DNA from: Glaciibacter superstes DSM 21135
GTDB taxonomy: Bacteria > Actinomycetota > Actinomycetes > Actinomycetales > Microbacteriaceae
NCBI RefSeq assembly: GCF_000421145.1
Contig: NZ_ATWH01000001.1
Coordinates: 186,001-250,000, forward strand
DNA: 64,000 nucleotides
Direction: 5' to 3'
A program made the position numbers and the translations under genes. This document shows positions 14,472-23,895 of this stretch, piece after piece. Position 1 is the stretch's first letter. Each line of letters starts with the position of its first letter. Under the pieces are notes generated by a model. That model worked only from the letters and a program-made list of their open reading frames with translations, searched no databases and was not told where the DNA came from.

Positions 14472-17400
14472 TCAGGCCCGGCGGCGCCGGCGACCGATCA
14501 CCATCAAACCGGCGAGCACCATGACTGCCGCGAGGCCGCCGACGAGCCAGAGCACTGGGCCATCGACCCCGGTGTGTGACAGGTTGGCGATCGCAGACGG
14601 GTCGGTGGGGCCTGTTGTCCCGCCGCTTCCGTCGCCCGGTGTGACCGGAGGCAGAACATCGAATGGAAGTTCGACCGGCTGGGCTGACACATCGCCGGTG
14701 ACGATGATGGAATGCTCTCCGACCGAGGCATCCGCCGGCACGGCGAAGGTGAACTCGACTGCGCCGTGTAGGTCGGCCTCGAGGGTTCCGACAGTCACCG
14801 GATCCGAGTGGAATACGACCTCAACTGACTCGCCAGGAGCCAGGCCATGGCCGGTGACCGTCACCAGATCGCCTGGGCGGCCGGACTGTGCGTTCGCCCT
14901 GACCTCTGGATCGTAGACGGGATCGACAACAGGAGGAACGACGAGTACTGTCGCGGTGGCCGGCATCTTCGATTTGGCCCCTGTGGCTACGACGGAATAC
15001 AGAGCCGGATCGACGTCTGGCGGCATGATGAGGTTGGTCTCGATCTCACCGGAGTCGTTGGCGGTCACGGTAGTGGTCACCAGAATCGGAGTATGCAGGT
15101 CGACCACGACCTCTTCTCCCGCGGCGAAACCGGAACCGGCGACACCGAACTCGTCGCCCGCGAGAATCCCGTCGTCTGGCGACACCGTGAGGGTCGTCGT
15201 GTAGACCGGTGCAGGCGAGACGGTTGCCGTGAGCGCGAGCTGCACCGTCGCGGATGCGTTCGCGATGGTCACGGACACCGGATAGGTCCCCGCCTCTGAA
15301 TAGACGTGGGTGCCGTTGATCAGAAGCTCCCCCGTTTCCCCTTCGGCGACAACCGCATCTTCGGTCACAGTCGCGTCACCCCACTGCACGCGGGCCTGTG
15401 GGGCCGCACCCGCGGCATCCGTTCTCGCGACACTCGCAAGCGTTGCCGACACGGATTCGCCCGCGATCGACTCGATGTCGTCGCCCACGGCCGCCTCGAA
15501 CGTGAGGTCGGGGTTCACGCCGTCACTCGCGATGGCAAAGACGTGAACCCGCCCGGTGGCGCCAGGGTCGCCTTCCTGCACGGGGAGGGTGATGCTCTCG
15601 ACTTCCAGACCCTCAGGGATCAGGTAGGGGACCGTGGAGAAGAAGTATGACGCTGTGTTCTGTGCGGCCCCACCGCTCAGCCGATAACTCGACTGCACAA
15701 CCTCGATGTTCCCGTACGGAGCGGTCGCACCGGAGTTGCCGCCCTTGGTCCAGTCGGAGAACTGGAGCGGAGTGACCGCTGAGGTGCCGTCTGTGAAGTT
15801 CACAGTGGCCGCCTCGTCCTGACCCCGTTCTGTCGCTGCACCGATGAACGAGAGCTGCGTCGCAGTGTCACCGAAGCCGACCGAGATGGTCTGACCGTTG
15901 CCGGTGGCATTGTCGGGTTCGCCTGCGGGAATCACCGGAAGCGTGAACGTCAGGTCGGTGCCTGGGACGTCGTGTTCTACCCCTGCTTCGAGGCCGCCGG
16001 CCGCCAGACCTGCGCGCGGGAACGAGTAGCCCTTCGCGTCACAGTTCGCGCCGACGCCGTCGTCACCGATGCAGACGCTGTCGTACGCGGCACGGATGCC
16101 AGTCGGATCGACATAGTCGACCGTGAAGATCACAGGAGCGGCAGCGATCGACGTGCCGTCGCCGACGGTGACGGTGACGGTCGCGCGATACACACCGGTC
16201 TTCTCGAAGGTGTGAGTGGCCGAGACAGCGAAGTTGCCGACTTTTGGCGCGCTGACGACAGCATCCGTTGCGGCGCTTCCGTCACCCCAGTCGATCGAAG
16301 CCGTGTAGCCGGTCTCGTCTTCTGCCAGCCCTCCGGAGAGGATGCCGAGCGCGAACGATGATTCGACGCCGGCGGTCGCCGTGAGCCCGGATGCCGGGCC
16401 GAAGGCGAGTTCATTGGCTTCGGAGCCTTCTCCGTTCGTCAGCAGCTCCACCTCGGAGAGTGCCACAGAAGCGTCACCAGCCGTCACCGAAAGTCGGAAT
16501 TGCTGGAAGGCAGTTGGGTTTTGGATTTGGAACGGTTTGAGCTGGTTTCGATTCGCAAAACTCTGGTCGGTTCGTTCATCCACCGTCGACCAGGTTGTGC
16601 CGTCATTGCTTCCCTCGAGGATCCATGCCGACGGGTCGGCCTGGGATGCGCTTGCCGTGAGCGTGTAGTACGTGGGCCTCTGCTTCGCTCCCGTGTAGAG
16701 GAAGGTGACAGAGGGTGTCGCGTTCGCAAACGTCACCTGGGTGGCGACGGTGTTGTCCACAATGGCGCTGACGTTCTCGCCCCCCGCACTTGTCACAGAG
16801 GAGATGGACGCATCTGTCGTGTCGACACGCGGGTTGGCAAGTGCATCACCGTCGGTCAGCGACGGCAGGCCGCTCTCGCTCCCCGTGCCCCAGTCGGAGG
16901 GCTCAGCTCCCATCGTGAAGTCGAGCGTCGCACCGGCGAGCAGAATGTTCGCGTCGATGGATGCACTCGCGTGATCTTCCCCGTTCACCGCGAGTGACTG
17001 CACGTAGACGTTGTCAGAGCTGTTCTCGGGCGCGTTGATGACAAGCGACTTGCCGCCTTCGAGCTTCACGGTCGCCTTGGTGAAAAGTGGCGAACCCAGG
17101 ACGAGCTGTGTGGAGCCCGCCTGCATCGGGTAGAAGCCGAGTGCGTTGAAGATGTACCACGCCGACATCTCTCCGTTGTCTTCGTCACCGGCGTAGCCCT
17201 GGCCGATATCCGACCCGCCGTAGGAGCGCTGGAGCACTTCGCGTGTGATCGCCTGTGCTTTTGACGGCGCCCCGGCCGCGTTGTACATGAACGGGATGTG
17301 GTGGCTGACCTGGTTGCTGACGCCCCACTGGCCATAGCGGCCGTCTCGGGCCTCGACCATTTCGTGGATCGTTCCGAGTGTGGTCTCCGGGGTGGCGAAG

Positions 17401-20321
17401 AAGGTGTCGAGCTTGTCTTCCAGCCCCTGCTGGCCGCCATAGAGGTTGGCGAGGCCGTTCGGGTCTTGCGGGGCGCTGAATGCGAAGTTCCAGCCGTTGG
17501 TCTCGGTGTACGGACCCCACCAGTTGAGTGGGTTGTACTGGTCGGCAGGGACCGCAAAGGTTCCATCGGCGTTTCGCGCCTGAAGGAATCCGATCTCGGG
17601 GTCGAACATGTTGACATAGTTTTTCGACCGGTCGAGGTAGTACTCCGACTCCTCGAGGAGTTCAGCGCGGCGTTCCTCAGGGACGGTCGGATCGACGGCG
17701 AGCTCAGCTGCCATGTTTCCGATTCCGAAGTCGTTGATGTAACCCTCGACCGCCCAGGAGACACTCTCGCCCTGCGACGCCGGGGTATAGCCGAGGTAAC
17801 TGGCGGTGCCCAGGCTCTTACGACCGACGCTGTCGTTCGCCGACGGCGTTGTGGCGTTCTTGATCGCCGCGTCGTAGGTGGTGAGCGGATCAGGAAGGTC
17901 GACACCACGCAAATAGGTATCGGCGAATGAGACGTCTGAACTCGTGCCGGTCATGATGTTCGCGTACCCGGGTGACGACCAGCGCGCGATCCAGCCACCG
18001 TCACGATACTGATCGGTGAAGCCGTCAACGAGCTCGGCCGCAACCTCGGGATAGAGCATCGCGTAGGCCGGCCAGACCGTGCGGTACGTGTCCCAGAAGC
18101 CGTTGTTCACGTACATCTTTCCGGTCGTGACCTTCGCACCTGTTTCGGTTGCTGTGCTGGAGCCGACGGGAGTCGCCACCGGGCTGGCGTACTTGTAGTC
18201 GGGAGCCGCGGCGGTGCCGGTGTTCTCGAATTGTGCGTTCGGGTAGACGTTCAGGCGGTAGAGGTTGCCGTAGAGCGTCTTCATCTCGGTCTCGGATGCC
18301 CCCTCGACCTCGATGACACTGAGCCGGTCGTTCCACTCGGCCTTCGCGAGGTCCCGAACGTGCTGGAACGACTTCGAGCCCACCTCGAGGGCGAGGTTCT
18401 TCGCTGCCTGGTCGAGGCTGATCAGCGAGGTCGCCATCCGCAGCGTGACCACGTCATTCGTTGTCGTATCAAACGTGGCGAACTTCGTCAGGGCGCGCCC
18501 TCCGGCGGCCAGCCCAGTAGCGGTGGGCGAAGAGTCGAAGGTGCCGGAGACGAACATGCGGCTGTGGCCAGATCCGTTCCCCTTGTCGATCCAGCCGGAG
18601 ACTGCTCCCGATTCCTGGTCGATCGTGAAGTCGCCGTCGCCGGTCGGGGCGTCGAGAACCACGCTTCCGGCCTCTCCCGTAAAGGTGAACTGCATGATGA
18701 AGCCGCGGTTGGTCGGTGTCATCTCCGCCATGGCGCCGTTGTCGAGCGTCACGCCGTAGTAGTCAGGCTGGGCTGTCTCGTTGTCGTGGCTGAAGGTGGC
18801 CGCCCTCGTGTGGGAATTGCCGCTTGGCGCGTCGTCGCCGGCCACTGGCATGACAGAGAACTGGTTGCGGTCACCCATCCACGGGCTCGGTTCGTGAGAG
18901 ATGCCCAACCCCTCGAATCGGGTCTGGTTCTGGTCGTTGTTGTCTTGTTGGTAGGAGTATTCGCGTGACCTGGCGGTTGCATTCGTTACCGGAACCAGAA
19001 AGTTGAAGGCGTTCGGGATGGCCGTGATCGGCTCGTTCGAGCCTCGGGAGAAGGCAGAGGAGGAGTTCGTTCCGCGGCGCGTGTCGACGTAGTTCGTGAG
19101 ACTCGACCCGTCGATCATGGCGGGGTGCGCTTCAATCGACACGTCGTCGACCCAGCCCTGGAAGGCGGTTGCTTCGCTCCCTTCGGCGTTGTCGTAGGAG
19201 AACAGGATGCCGTCGATCGTCTTACCCGTGGCGGCCGCGCCGACGTCGACCTGCACGTTGTTCCACTGGTTCGGGTAGAGGATCTTGCCGGCGCCCTGGC
19301 CACGCGCGGTGGCGGAGATGCCGTAGGAGTCGAGGGGCTCGAGGTCCGAGAGGATCGTGCCGTCGGTGAAGTGCAGGTCCACTGCCGAATATGTCGACGG
19401 GTACTGAAGGTCGTCTGCGGTGAGCTCGGGGAACACGTTGTACGAGAGCCAGGTCGAATCGATGACCGGAATGTTCACGTCGAACAGGCGATTGGTGCCG
19501 AGTCCTTCTCCATCTGCGGTGTGTTCCCCGGTGTAGCGGAGTGCGTGGGTGCCGGTGAAACCGACTCTGGCCTTCATGTTGTAGCCGGATGTCGGTCCTG
19601 AACCGATCGAGGTGGTGATCGGTGGCTGGCTGTCGCCACCGCCTTCGTTCCAGAGCATGTCCCAATCGGCGAGCTGGATGATGTTCTTCGAGTGGTTCGC
19701 TGTGATGTCGAGCCGGTAGTACGAGTAGGTTCCCGGCGTTGTGATCGAGAAGGACTTCTGCACGCCACGGTCGGCGTCAGCCCAGGTCTGGTCGGTCTGG
19801 GAGTCGAGGGGAGTCCAGGTGCTGCCGTCGTTCGAACCGAGCACCGTCCAGTTCTTCGGATCGCGTTCTGGGGCATCGCCGCCGGACGTCAGGGTGTAGC
19901 TGACCACCGTCTGGCTCTGTGAGAGTTGGTACTGCAACCAGGCCTTCGACGTGAAGACGAGCCATTTGGAGCGCGCGTTGCCGTCAGCCGCGTAGATGGC
20001 GGCCTCCCCAGGGGCGTTCTCGCCGCTTGCCGTGACATTGGCGACGTTCGGAAGAACGCTGCCGGACACCTCTCCCCGCACATTCTGCTGCACCGGGACG
20101 CCGTCGATCAGTTCGACGCGGCTCGAGTACGGTTTGGCCGCATCCGTGGGTTCGAAAGAGGTGGTGAAGTCTGTCGGTTCCGCTGCGTGCGCCGCGGTCG
20201 CACCTGCGAGCGGGGTGAGGAATCCGAGAACCAGTGCGGCAGCCAGCACCAAGGAGCCGGGTCGTCGGAAGGTGGCGGTGGAGACGAATGCAGAACGGCG
20301 AGGAAGGTGAGGGGCCGACAT
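14472..20321 (-). CDS. Cell-wall-anchored GH92 family alpha-mannosidase, multidomain
   Basis: A 1949-residue surface enzyme. Order: signal peptide (about 1-46, AHA site); discoidin-like F5/8C module (about 80-230); GH92 N-terminal and catalytic (alpha/alpha)6 domains (about 405-1150) with NNGFWDTYRT, GWIARWSSPGY and GDEDNGEMSAWY carrying the acidic active-site residues near 1050; a second F5/8C module (about 1165-1300); a PKD-type module; a beta-rich module; a second PKD-like and two Ig-like modules; then LSHTG at 1914, a hydrophobic helix and RRRRR. GH92 enzymes are calcium-dependent inverting exo-alpha-mannosidases. ATG 20321 has AAAGG upstream; the frame to 20372 adds residues before the signal peptide. 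It would supply mannose to the adjacent importer. Linkage specificity cannot be read. Confidence 0.9.
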   Translation of the reverse strand: MSAPHLPRRSAFVSTATFRRPGSLVLAAALVLGFLTPLAGATAAHAAEPTDFTTSFEPTDAAKPYSSRVELIDGVPVQQNVRGEVSGSVLPNVANVTASGENAPGEAAIYAADGNARSKWLVFTSKAWLQYQLSQSQTVVSYTLTSGGDAPERDPKNWTVLGSNDGSTWTPLDSQTDQTWADADRGVQKSFSITTPGTYSYYRLDITANHSKNIIQLADWDMLWNEGGGDSQPPITTSIGSGPTSGYNMKARVGFTGTHALRYTGEHTADGEGLGTNRLFDVNIPVIDSTWLSYNVFPELTADDLQYPSTYSAVDLHFTDGTILSDLEPLDSYGISATARGQGAGKILYPNQWNNVQVDVGAAATGKTIDGILFSYDNAEGSEATAFQGWVDDVSIEAHPAMIDGSSLTNYVDTRRGTNSSSAFSRGSNEPITAIPNAFNFLVPVTNATARSREYSYQQDNNDQNQTRFEGLGISHEPSPWMGDRNQFSVMPVAGDDAPSGNSHTRAATFSHDNETAQPDYYGVTLDNGAMAEMTPTNRGFIMQFTFTGEAGSVVLDAPTGDGDFTIDQESGAVSGWIDKGNGSGHSRMFVSGTFDSSPTATGLAAGGRALTKFATFDTTTNDVVTLRMATSLISLDQAAKNLALEVGSKSFQHVRDLAKAEWNDRLSVIEVEGASETEMKTLYGNLYRLNVYPNAQFENTGTAAAPDYKYASPVATPVGSSTATETGAKVTTGKMYVNNGFWDTYRTVWPAYAMLYPEVAAELVDGFTDQYRDGGWIARWSSPGYANIMTGTSSDVSFADTYLRGVDLPDPLTTYDAAIKNATTPSANDSVGRKSLGTASYLGYTPASQGESVSWAVEGYINDFGIGNMAAELAVDPTVPEERRAELLEESEYYLDRSKNYVNMFDPEIGFLQARNADGTFAVPADQYNPLNWWGPYTETNGWNFAFSAPQDPNGLANLYGGQQGLEDKLDTFFATPETTLGTIHEMVEARDGRYGQWGVSNQVSHHIPFMYNAAGAPSKAQAITREVLQRSYGGSDIGQGYAGDEDNGEMSAWYIFNALGFYPMQAGSTQLVLGSPLFTKATVKLEGGKSLVINAPENSSDNVYVQSLAVNGEDHASASIDANILLAGATLDFTMGAEPSDWGTGSESGLPSLTDGDALANPRVDTTDASISSVTSAGGENVSAIVDNTVATQVTFANATPSVTFLYTGAKQRPTYYTLTASASQADPSAWILEGSNDGTTWSTVDERTDQSFANRNQLKPFQIQNPTAFQQFRLSVTAGDASVALSEVELLTNGEGSEANELAFGPASGLTATAGVESSFALGILSGGLAEDETGYTASIDWGDGSAATDAVVSAPKVGNFAVSATHTFEKTGVYRATVTVTVGDGTSIAAAPVIFTVDYVDPTGIRAAYDSVCIGDDGVGANCDAKGYSFPRAGLAAGGLEAGVEHDVPGTDLTFTLPVIPAGEPDNATGNGQTISVGFGDTATQLSFIGAATERGQDEAATVNFTDGTSAVTPLQFSDWTKGGNSGATAPYGNIEVVQSSYRLSGGAAQNTASYFFSTVPYLIPEGLEVESITLPVQEGDPGATGRVHVFAIASDGVNPDLTFEAAVGDDIESIAGESVSATLASVARTDAAGAAPQARVQWGDATVTEDAVVAEGETGELLINGTHVYSEAGTYPVSVTIANASATVQLALTATVSPAPVYTTTLTVSPDDGILAGDEFGVAGSGFAAGEEVVVDLHTPILVTTTVTANDSGEIETNLIMPPDVDPALYSVVATGAKSKMPATATVLVVPPVVDPVYDPEVRANAQSGRPGDLVTVTGHGLAPGESVEVVFHSDPVTVGTLEADLHGAVEFTFAVPADASVGEHSIIVTGDVSAQPVELPFDVLPPVTPGDGSGGTTGPTDPSAIANLSHTGVDGPVLWLVGGLAAVMVLAGLMVIGRRRRRA

Positions 20322-21022
20322 GCGAGCCTTTCGACGGTGAAACGGCAGGGAAATGAGTGCGAACGGAAACACACAAGTGCTCGGTCGCTTCGCTCTTGTG
20401 AATCCTGTCCGAGTGGAACAGAAATGTCAACGTTGTCTTTTGGATGCGGCGGTCAGACACCTGTATTTTCGGGGAATCGGATGCATCTGAAGGCGCGCAA
20501 ATGAAAGCTGTGACCGATTTTCATGACAACGCTTCCATTCGCCTGGTCGGCCCCAGTGCGAGCGCCAGATAGGAGGACGGGTCGCAAGGTTGTGGCGACG
20601 AACGGACGAAGTTCGCTAGAGTCAAATTTGGCGCGCTTACCCCGCGCCCTGATTACCCGCGAAACCTGCGATTACCCTGTCGCCCTCGCGGAGACCGAAT
20701 ACCCGCCCTGTAACCCGAAATGCAGGAACATCACGTGAAAACGTCACAGAACCGACGGCGCATCTGCCGATCATCCCGACCCGGCCCGTCCAACGCCGGC
20801 TCGTTCTACTGGCCCCTCCGGCCACCACGTGGCGCAGCGCGCCGACTCACACCTACAGCGTAGGCAACCGAGCGACGGGTCTTTCCTGACTCCGCCGGCC
20901 GCTCGGCCCGCCCTGGAGACCCCTCGCTCAGCCCACCTGGCTGATTTTTCGGTGCCGCGACCTAGCGCAGCGTCGAGAACGCTCATGCCGGAAGTTCCGG
21001 CAGAGCACCCGAGGAGAAATTA
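20322..21022. other. 701-nt divergent region between GH92 and the LASTG-protein gene
   Basis: The left part holds the GH92 promoter and operator. No coding sequence is supported in the remainder. Around 20654-20717 there is a run of TACCCG-like hexamers (TACCCG 20654, TACCCT 20673, TACCCG 20700, AACCCG 20712), and 20707-20726 is an imperfect inverted repeat CCTG...CAGG enclosing TAACCCGAAA. A similar element lies at 22206-22226 before the EPS genes. These may be regulator sites for the LASTG gene. A clear -35/-10 pair for that gene was not identified. Confidence 0.4.
20402..20437 (-). promoter_or_regulatory. Promoter and operator of the GH92 gene
   Basis: On the minus strand a consensus -35 TTGACA (20430-20425) and a -10 CAGGAT (20407-20402) are 17 nt apart. 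The plus-strand site TGTCAACGTTGTC (20425-20437) overlaps the -35 and matches the transporter operator as TG-N-CAACGTT-N-TC. This places the mannosidase in the probable LacI-type regulon. Confidence 0.6.
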
Positions 21023-21985
21023 GTGAATACCCGAACGAGATTGGCGGCCGGCTTCACCGCGGCCATTTTGATGGCGGGGGGCCTTGCCCTGGCCGCCGCC
21101 GCACCGGCGAGCGCCCACACGCCGGAGGTCAGCTCCACGTGCGAGACCCTGAGCGTCAAGCTCACCGCCTACGAAGGCTCCGGTAACTCGACGCCGAACA
21201 ACGTGACTGTCACCATCGACGGGGAGGAAGTGGATAACGTCGATTTCGGTCAGTCGTTCCAGAAAACCTACGACTTCGACGACAAGTATGAAGCGCACAG
21301 TTACATCGTGAAGATCGACGCCAAGGGGTACGACAGGACCTTTGAGAACAGCAGCGTCCCCTGCGAAGCGCCCCCACTCACGAAGGATGCCACCGCCGAA
21401 CTGACGGTCACGCCCCCGACGTGTGAGGTCCCGGCGAAGCTCGTGCTGGGCACGACGAAGCACGCCACCTGGGGTACCCCGTCGGCAACGGACGGCCCGG
21501 CCGCTTACGCGGTGACCGCCACCGCGAAGAAGGGTCACCTCTTTGCCTCCGGCGACGCCACTCAGGTCTTCACGGGTGATCTCGCCGGCGTCCTGGACCC
21601 GAACGAAGCGCCCTGCTACGTTCCGCCCGTCATCCCGAACGAACCGGATCCGATCGTCACGTCGGTCGACAAGGAGACCGTCGACTGCACGAGCAAGACG
21701 GTGACCACCGTCACCACGACCACCACCACCGATTGGGTCTATGACGAGGAGACCAACACCTGGGTCAAGGCCGAACCGGTCATCACCACGGCATCCGTCA
21801 CCCGTGATGCCACGGCTACCGAATGCCCGATCGTCGTTCCACCGGTCACCCCGGTGACCCCGGCCGCCGCCTCGGAGAAGCTCGCCTCCACCGGGTTCGA
21901 CTCCGGCTGGCTGCTGCCACTCGCGGCGCTGCTTCTGGTCGCCGGAGTAGCCCTGCCCGCCCTGCGCAGACTGCGTCACCAGTAA
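21023..21985 (+). CDS. Secreted cell-wall-anchored protein with LASTG sorting signal, unknown function
   Basis: A 320-residue surface protein from GTG 21023, with GAGGAGAAA as ribosome site. A signal peptide (about 1-30, PASA site) is followed by a Cys-containing beta-rich domain (Cys pair near STCETLSVKL and SSVPCEA), a second Cys-containing segment (PPTCEVPAKL), a Thr-rich stretch (TVTTTTTTDWVYDEET), a Pro/Thr spacer and the sorting signal LASTG at residue 287 with a hydrophobic helix and basic tail. LAxTG is the class E sortase signal typical of high-GC actinobacteria. I do not recognise the ectodomain. It is monocistronic, closed by a strong terminator, and stands at the left border of the EPS locus. 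Confidence 0.8.
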   Translation: MNTRTRLAAGFTAAILMAGGLALAAAAPASAHTPEVSSTCETLSVKLTAYEGSGNSTPNNVTVTIDGEEVDNVDFGQSFQKTYDFDDKYEAHSYIVKIDAKGYDRTFENSSVPCEAPPLTKDATAELTVTPPTCEVPAKLVLGTTKHATWGTPSATDGPAAYAVTATAKKGHLFASGDATQVFTGDLAGVLDPNEAPCYVPPVIPNEPDPIVTSVDKETVDCTSKTVTTVTTTTTTDWVYDEETNTWVKAEPVITTASVTRDATATECPIVVPPVTPVTPAAASEKLASTGFDSGWLLPLAALLLVAGVALPALRRLRHQ

Positions 21986-22357
21986 CGCACGATTTGCTCA
22001 GCAGGAAGCGGCCCCGCAGTCACCGACTGCGGGGCCGCTTTGTGATTCAAGGTCAGCCTAAAATGCCCCCTATATAGGTGACAGCGAAACGTCTGCATCG
22101 GGCGTATCGTCAGCACGTGGATAGTTGAGCATTAGTCAGACAATCCACACCGGCTTTGCCTTTGCGTTCCTCCCTAGGCTCCTGAATTCAAAGCCGACCG
22201 CTGAACCTGTATACCCGAAACACAGGGAAAGACCCGTGTACCCGACACCCCCGCGTCGACTTAATTGTCGACCCTTCATATCCGGCCCCACCCAGGCCGC
22301 ACAGATGACGCCCCAACCGCCGCTGGGTCCTTCCTCCGCGCCGGACGTGATCGCACC
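21986..22357. other. 372-nt region upstream of the EPS gene cluster
   Basis: After the terminator, the region contains no supported gene. It carries the inverted-repeat element at 22206-22226 (CCTGT...ACAGG around ATACCCGAAA), a second TACCCG at 22239-22244 exactly 27 nt after the first at 22212, and an AT-richer stretch near 22060-22080 (CCCCTATATAGG). These are candidate sites controlling the EPS operon. A possible upstream TTG start at 22265 for the priming enzyme lies here but adds no family similarity. Confidence 0.4.
22008..22041 (+). terminator. Rho-independent terminator after the LASTG-protein gene
   Basis: Perfect 13-bp stem GCGGCCCCGCAGT (22008-22020) / ACTGCGGGGCCGC (22026-22038) with a 5-nt loop and a short T run. 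It isolates the LASTG gene from the EPS genes. Confidence 0.85.
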
Positions 22358-23893
22358 ATGACCGATCCGAAGCCCCGGCTCCCCCTCATCGGCGGGGTTC
22401 CGCTCGGTCTCCAGCCGGACTCCCGCCCGATCGATGCCTCTGCCCCCCTGCCCATCGACACCCATCCTTCAGGGCTGCGATGGGCGAGGCGGTATCGCAC
22501 CAGGCTGCGAGTGACCGATATCTGCATCGTCATCGCTGCCGTGCTTTTGGCTCTCTTCGTGCGCTTCGGCGCCCTGCATATCCCGGCATCCGTCGGAGCA
22601 CTCCAACCCAGGTACTGGGCGGTCTCGGCTCTGATCGTGATCACCTGGGTCCTCGCGCTCGCAGCGTTCCACACCCGGGACTCCCGCGTGGTCGGCGTCG
22701 GTGCAACCGAGTACAAACAGGTTGTCACTGCCAGCATGGTGGCCTTCGGGCTGCTGGCGATCACCTTTCTCGCACTCCAGGTCGACATCATTCGCGGTCA
22801 CTTCGTCCTCGCGCTTCCGCTCGGCATCGCCGGCCTCGTTCTCTCGCGCTGGTTGTGGCGCAAATGGCTCCTCCACCAGCGTGTGTTCGGCCACTACCTG
22901 GCCAGAGTGATCGTCGTCGGCGACCGCGACGACGTCGCATACGTGGTGCGGCAGATCGACCTGAAGTCCGGGGCTGCATATGACGTGGTCGGGGCGGCCC
23001 TTGAGCCCGGCGACGCCGCCGCAGTTGCCGCATCCGGGCACGTTGTCCCGGTCGTCTCAGACCTTGACCACGTCGCACAGGCAGCGACCTCACTCTCGGT
23101 CGACACCGTCATCGTGGCCGGTCAGCCCACGGGCGGCAGCCAGTTCATCCGCAATCTCGGCTGGAACCTGGAGTCGACGTCCGCCGAGTTGGTGCTCTCC
23201 AGCCGGCTGACGGATGTCGCGGGGCCCCGGATTCATTTCCGCCCGGTCGAAGGCCTTCCTTTGATCCACGTTGAGATCCCCCACTTCGACGGGGCCAAGC
23301 ACGTGCTGAAGCGCACACTGGACGTTGGCGCATCCGCTCTTTCGCTTGTTGTACTCGCCCCGGTTTTGATCGCCATCGGTCTTTTCATCAAGCTCGACAG
23401 CCCCGGGCCTATGCTCTTCAGCCAGCAACGGTGCGGACGAAACGGTGACTCGTTCCGCATGCTGAAGTTCCGCTCGATGGTGCAGACGGCAGAAGACGAC
23501 CTGGCCGGTCTCCAGGGCCAGAACCAGGCCTCCGGCCTGCTGTTCAAGATCCGCAATGATCCCCGAGTCACCCGCGTGGGGCGATTCATCCGTAAGTACT
23601 CCCTCGACGAACTGCCCCAGCTGTGGAATGTGCTGGTCGGCGAAATGAGCCTGGTCGGGCCGCGTCCCCCTTTGCCCCAGGAAGTCGAGCGCTACGAGAG
23701 CCACGTGCGCCGTCGCCTGTACATCAAGCCGGGGCTCACCGGCATGTGGCAGATCAACGGACGTTCCAACCTCAGCTGGGAAGACAGCGTGCGACTCGAC
23801 CTCTACTACGTGGAGAACTGGTCGCTGACCGGAGACCTGATGATCATCTGGCGAACCTTCAAGACCGTGATCAAGCCGGCAGGGGCGTACTAG
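22358..23893 (+). CDS. Exopolysaccharide priming polyprenyl-phosphate phosphoglycosyltransferase
   Basis: A 511-residue polytopic phosphoglycosyltransferase of the WbaP/CpsE type. Four to five N-terminal membrane helices (about 45-180) are followed by a CoA-binding-like domain (RVIVVGDRDDVAYVV) and a C-terminal catalytic domain with a re-entrant helix, containing KRTLDVGASALSLVVLAP, LKFRSM, and the signature DELPQLWNVLVGEMSLVGPR followed by KPGLTGMWQINGRS. It transfers a sugar-1-phosphate from a nucleotide sugar to undecaprenyl phosphate, the first step of EPS repeat-unit assembly. ATG 22358 is preferred over TTG 22265. It is followed within 2 nt by the next gene. Confidence 0.9.
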   Translation: MTDPKPRLPLIGGVPLGLQPDSRPIDASAPLPIDTHPSGLRWARRYRTRLRVTDICIVIAAVLLALFVRFGALHIPASVGALQPRYWAVSALIVITWVLALAAFHTRDSRVVGVGATEYKQVVTASMVAFGLLAITFLALQVDIIRGHFVLALPLGIAGLVLSRWLWRKWLLHQRVFGHYLARVIVVGDRDDVAYVVRQIDLKSGAAYDVVGAALEPGDAAAVAASGHVVPVVSDLDHVAQAATSLSVDTVIVAGQPTGGSQFIRNLGWNLESTSAELVLSSRLTDVAGPRIHFRPVEGLPLIHVEIPHFDGAKHVLKRTLDVGASALSLVVLAPVLIAIGLFIKLDSPGPMLFSQQRCGRNGDSFRMLKFRSMVQTAEDDLAGLQGQNQASGLLFKIRNDPRVTRVGRFIRKYSLDELPQLWNVLVGEMSLVGPRPPLPQEVERYESHVRRRLYIKPGLTGMWQINGRSNLSWEDSVRLDLYYVENWSLTGDLMIIWRTFKTVIKPAGAY

Positions 23894-23895
23894 CC

